Assembly: GCF_916700565.1 (NCBI RefSeq) | Contig: NZ_CAKAKO010000004.1 | Coordinates: forward strand, 859,979 to 923,978 | Origin: Xenophilus sp. Marseille-Q4582 | Lineage (GTDB): Bacteria > Pseudomonadota > Gammaproteobacteria > Burkholderiales > Burkholderiaceae_C | DNA: 64,000 bases | Direction of reading: 5' to 3' | Shown here: positions 61,189-64,000 of the stretch, piece by piece | Numbering within the stretch: the first letter of the stretch is position 1 | Layout of the letters: each line of letters starts with the position of its first letter | Notes under the pieces: model-generated | Told to the model about the DNA's origin: nothing | What the model saw: only the letters and a program-made list of their open reading frames with translations | The model's database searches: none | Position numbers and translations under genes: made by a program

Positions 61189-61956
61189 TCAGTGGCTTTG
61201 CGAGCCTCGGTGCGCCCAGGCCGTGGTGCGCTTCTCGATGAAGCTGAACAGTTCGTACATCAGCATCGCCATCGCGCCCACCACCAGCAGGCCGGCGAAG
61301 GCCAGGCCCATCTGCATGGCCGAGCCGGCGCTGATCAGCAGGTAGCCGATGCCTTCGTTGGCGGCCGTCATCTCCGACACCGTGGTGCCGACGAAGGCCA
61401 GCGTGATCGCGACCTTGAGCGAGCCGTAGAAGTAGGGCATGGAGCGCGGCAGGCCGACCTTGACCAGCACGTCCCAGCGCCTGGCGCCCAGCACGCGCAG
61501 CACGTCCTCCAGCTCCGGCTCCAGCGTGGCCAGGCCGGTGGCGATGTTCACCATGATCGGGAAGAAGCTGATCAGGAAGGCGGTGAGGATGGCCGGCCCG
61601 ATGCCGATGCCGAACCACACCACGAGGATGGGCACGAAGGCCGCCTTGGGCAGTGCGTTGAACGCCGTCATCAGCGGATACACCGCGGCGTAGGCCAGGC
61701 GCGAGCTGCCGATCACGAAGCCCAACAGCACGCCCACGACGATGGCGATGCCGAAGCCGGCCATGGTCACCCAGAAGGTGCGCCAGGCATGGCCCGCGAT
61801 GATGGCCTTGAACTCCCAGAACTGTTCCCAGATGCGCAGCGGGCTCGGGAAGATGAACTCGGACACGTTGAAGGCCGCGCAGACGATCTGCCACAGCGCG
61901 ACGACGACGAACAGCAGCAGCCAGGGCGACCAGGCTTCGACGACTTTCTTGTTCAT
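61189..61956 (-). CDS. ABC transporter permease, NitT/TauT type
   Basis: A 255-residue permease with six hydrophobic segments. LRVLGARRWDVLVKVGLPRSMPYFYGSLK is the EAA-like loop that docks the ATPase. PLMTAFNALPKAAFVPILVVWFGIG is typical of TauC/SsuC/ThiX-like proteins. Start overlaps the ATPase stop (ATGA). Moves the ligand delivered by the adjacent receptor and perhaps that of the paralogous receptor at 51.3 kb. Confidence 0.9.
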   Translation of the reverse strand: MNKKVVEAWSPWLLLFVVVALWQIVCAAFNVSEFIFPSPLRIWEQFWEFKAIIAGHAWRTFWVTMAGFGIAIVVGVLLGFVIGSSRLAYAAVYPLMTAFNALPKAAFVPILVVWFGIGIGPAILTAFLISFFPIMVNIATGLATLEPELEDVLRVLGARRWDVLVKVGLPRSMPYFYGSLKVAITLAFVGTTVSEMTAANEGIGYLLISAGSAMQMGLAFAGLLVVGAMAMLMYELFSFIEKRTTAWAHRGSQSH

Positions 61957-62798
61957 TGCGGCAGTGCGTTCTCGGAGGGTTGGGCCGCGCCGCTGCGGAT
62001 GGCGCCGATGTGGCTGCGCAGTTCGAGCACGATGTCGGTGAATTCCTTGGTGTAGGTGATCTCGAGCTCGCGTGGGCGCGGCAGCTCGATCTCCCGGCGC
62101 ACCACGAAGCGGCCCGGCGATTTGCTCATCACATAGACCGTGTCGGCCAGGAAGACGCTTTCGCGCAGGTCGTGCGTGACCAGGATCACGTTGAAGCGCT
62201 GCTCGGTCCACAGGTCGCGCAGGATGCACCACAGCTCCTCGCGCGTGAAGGCGTCCAGCGCGCCGAAGGGCTCGTCCAGCAACAGCATCTTGGGCTCGTG
62301 GATCAGCGCGCGGCAGATGCTGGCGCGCTGCTGCATGCCGCCCGACAGCTGCCAGGGGAACTTGTCCTCGTAGCCGCCCAGGCCCACCTTCTGCAAAAGG
62401 CGGCGGGCGCGTTCCTCGTACTCCTTGCGCTTTTGCTTGAAGCTGGAGCGGTAGGGCTCGACGATCTCCAGCGGCAGCAGCACGTTGTCGACCGTGGTGC
62501 GCCACGGCAGCAGCGAGGGCGCCTGAAAGGCCATGCCCGAGATCTTCAGCGGCCCGGTCACGGGCTGGCCGTCGATCAGGATCTTGCCCATCGAGGGCAT
62601 CTTCAGCCCCGTGGTGAGCTTCATGAAGGTGGACTTGCCGCAGCCCGAAGGGCCGACGATGGCGATGAATTCGCCCTGCCTGACCTTGAGGTCGATGGCT
62701 TCCACCGCGAAGTGGTTGGCGCGCAGCAGTTCCTCGTTGTAGGCGAGCCAGACGTCGCGGAAGTCGACGAAGGGGCTGTCCGGGGGGGGAGCCGTCAT
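61953..62798 (-). CDS. ABC transporter ATPase, NitT/TauT type
   Basis: A 281-residue ATPase. Walker A GPSGCGKST, Q-loop FQAPSLLPWRT, signature LSGGMQQR, Walker B LLLLDEPFGALD and switch THDLRES are all intact. SSFKQKRKEYEERARRLLQKVGL and the TauB/SsuB-like layout place it in the NMT1-linked importers. Between receptor and permease genes in one operon. Confidence 0.92.
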   Translation of the reverse strand: MTAPPPDSPFVDFRDVWLAYNEELLRANHFAVEAIDLKVRQGEFIAIVGPSGCGKSTFMKLTTGLKMPSMGKILIDGQPVTGPLKISGMAFQAPSLLPWRTTVDNVLLPLEIVEPYRSSFKQKRKEYEERARRLLQKVGLGGYEDKFPWQLSGGMQQRASICRALIHEPKMLLLDEPFGALDAFTREELWCILRDLWTEQRFNVILVTHDLRESVFLADTVYVMSKSPGRFVVRREIELPRPRELEITYTKEFTDIVLELRSHIGAIRSGAAQPSENALPQ

Positions 62799-62845
62799 GG
62801 ATGGGGGTTCCTCTTCTTGTTTGTCGGGGGCGGTGGCCGCGGGGT

Positions 62846-63874
62846 TCAGGGCTTGGGCAGCACGTCCAGCTCGGCCGCGCTGGGCAGGAAGCTGCCGTTC
62901 CACACCGCATGCGCGGGCACCGGGTGCTTGGTGGCGTAGGCCTTGGCGACCTGCTCGGCCATGCGCTGCAGGCGGTCGGTGCGCAGCTGGCCGAAGCCTT
63001 CGGTGCGCGCACCGGCGCCGTCCACGGCGGTCTCGATGGTGAGCTGGAGGCGTTTGACTTCCAGCGGCGTGTTCACGAGTCCGTCCTTGGCCTTGAGCGA
63101 GGCGATCGCGGCTTCGGGGTCGGCGATCGCTTCCCTGGCGCCCTTGGCGAAGGCCTTGAGGAAGGCGCGCACCGCCTCGGGCTTCTCGGCGATCAGCCGG
63201 GGGCTGGCGATGATCACGTTGCCGTACAGCTGCACGCCGTGCGTGGCGTAGGGCAGCACGACGATGTCTTCGCGCTTCACACCGCGCGCTTCCAGGTTCA
63301 GCAGGCTGGTGAAGGTGTAGCCGGTCACCGCGTCCACGTCGCCGCGCACCAGCATGGTCTCGCGCAGCGGCGGGTCCATGGTGGTCCACTGCACCTCGCC
63401 CACGCCGTTGGCCTGCGCGAAGATCGGGAAGGTGCGGCGGCCGGCGTCGAAGATGGGGGCGCCCATCTTCCTGCCCGTGAGGTCGCTGGCCTTGGCAATG
63501 CCCGACTTCTTCAGCGCCATCACCGAGGCCGGCGTGGTGTTGTAGATCACCATCACGGCCACCGGCTTGATCGGTGCGCCGGGGTTGTTGGCGTGGAACT
63601 CCATCAACGCCGCCAGGTCCGCGAAGCCCAGGTCGTGCGTGCCCGAAGCGACGCGCTGGATGGCACCCGCGCCACTGGCGGCTTCCACCGTCACGTCCAG
63701 CCCGACTTCCTTGAAATAGCCCTTCTGTTCCGGGTGCACGAAGAAGGCGGCCGGCCCTTCGAAGCGCCAGTCGAGCTGGAACTTCAGCGGGGTGAGGGGC
63801 TGGGCATGGCTCCAGGACGAGGCGGTGAGGGCCAGCAGGGCGGTGGCGGCTTGCAGCAGTGCGCGCTTGTTCAC
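62846..63874 (-). CDS. ABC transporter substrate-binding protein, NMT1/THI5-like (junction at its start)
   Basis: A 342-residue receptor from GTG: signal [24 protein letters not shown], then [32 protein letters not shown] and [17 protein letters not shown]. It is paralogous to the 51.3-kb receptor. Immediately upstream, in the same frame and without a stop, lies the N-terminal coding of a cca gene. The natural start was probably an ATG at the GTG position. No good ribosome site precedes the GTG, so expression may depend on an upstream start, which would mask the signal peptide, or be weak. Confidence 0.85.
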   Translation of the reverse strand: MNKRALLQAATALLALTASSWSHAQPLTPLKFQLDWRFEGPAAFFVHPEQKGYFKEVGLDVTVEAASGAGAIQRVASGTHDLGFADLAALMEFHANNPGAPIKPVAVMVIYNTTPASVMALKKSGIAKASDLTGRKMGAPIFDAGRRTFPIFAQANGVGEVQWTTMDPPLRETMLVRGDVDAVTGYTFTSLLNLEARGVKREDIVVLPYATHGVQLYGNVIIASPRLIAEKPEAVRAFLKAFAKGAREAIADPEAAIASLKAKDGLVNTPLEVKRLQLTIETAVDGAGARTEGFGQLRTDRLQRMAEQVAKAYATKHPVPAHAVWNGSFLPSAAELDVLPKP

Positions 63875-64000
63875 GGGGTGCAGAAAGACCGGGAAGTCAC
63901 GCCCCACGGGCAGAAAGCCGGCATCCAGCATCTGTGGTGGCGTGGCGCCCACCACCACCCAGTCGCGGTCGCTGCCGGGCTGGCCAAGCAAGGCATCACG
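63875..64000 (-). pseudogene. cca: 5' fragment of cca (multifunctional CCA-adding enzyme), broken at the receptor junction
   Basis: Read on the minus strand, [29 protein letters not shown] then [13 protein letters not shown] matches the start of proteobacterial Cca ([28 protein letters not shown]), including the DRD metal motif. After LHP the expected EEYALARTERK does not follow; the ABC receptor's signal peptide begins instead. The fragment's own start lies outside the window. It may be a rearrangement remnant with an intact cca elsewhere, or an assembly join. Confidence 0.75.

Noticed and set aside
56276..63874. Additional NMT1-like leader in front of the second ABC importer or the deaminase
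   Set aside because: Searched by eye for GTAGAAGCG and its complement upstream of these genes; none was found outside the 52.5-kb spacer except chance hits inside coding sequence (for example in ureD).

Overview
The window reads as chromosomal DNA of a high-GC betaproteobacterium, most likely a member of the Comamonadaceae (Acidovorax/Variovorax/Delftia-like). The signs are G/C-ending codons throughout, a solitary second EF-G gene, a complete urtABCDE urea transporter, six-fold use of Bug-type (tripartite tricarboxylate transporter) receptors, a PobA plus LigA-type aromatic module, and dispersed GC-rich hairpin repeats between genes. No tRNA, rRNA, CRISPR array or replication origin was recognised.

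Layout. 1-3.2 kb: the 3' end of a YlqF/RbgA GTPase gene, then an alkylation-repair operon ada - 2OG/Fe(II) oxygenase - alkB. 3.2-5.6 kb: a solitary fusA with a structured leader. 5.6-7.8 kb: a PAS-LuxR regulator divergent from the 3-oxoacid CoA-transferase genes scoAB, with a palindromic direct-repeat site between them. 7.9-10.1 kb: a convergent histidine kinase/response regulator pair. 10.1-14.7 kb: a minus-strand string (rnm/yciV-like, EamA exporter, yciO, site-2 protease, trpS, response regulator). 14.9-17.3 kb: a small unknown protein, zntB-like transporter and ppk2. 17.5-21.2 kb: pobA, an alpha/beta hydrolase, an orphan ligA-type dioxygenase alpha subunit and a frameshifted aromatic-acid permease. 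22-25.3 kb: SnoaL-like protein, a LysR regulator with two HTH domains, and a PHB-depolymerase-like esterase.

25.4-31.9 kb: urtABCDE, interrupted by repeat-rich spacers after urtA and after urtD. 32-34.7 kb: an HPF/RaiA-like protein and a 737-residue EF-hand membrane protein of unknown function. 34.8-45.9 kb: a catabolic island with a LysR regulator, SMP-30 lactonase, FAH hydrolase, cyclase-type amidohydrolase, DenD-like dehydrogenase, SDR, C-C/ester hydrolase and four Bug receptors. 46-49.7 kb: small proteins, an MFS exporter and a lone ureD. 49.9-53.8 kb: two 2OG/Fe(II) oxygenases, a VOC protein and an NMT1-type ABC receptor around a 0.4-kb inverted leader. 54.3-59.3 kb: NlpC/P60 lipoprotein, an intact-looking IS5-family element, and a Bug receptor/LysR pair divergent from a secreted lyase of the argininosuccinate lyase family. 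59.5-64 kb: nucleoside deaminase, DUF2272 protein and a complete NMT1/TauT-type ABC importer whose receptor gene is joined in frame to the broken 5' end of a cca gene at the window edge.

The most notable item is the divergent spacer between the NMT1-type receptor and a 2OG oxygenase. It holds two inverted copies of a conserved leader (shared core GAGTAGAAGCGT), one in front of each gene. Given the NMT1 gene context, this may be a pair of purine-sensing (NMT1-motif/xanthine-I-like) riboswitches. The nearby deaminase, second ABC importer, urt and ureD genes would fit a purine-to-urea nitrogen scavenging theme, but that link is inference.
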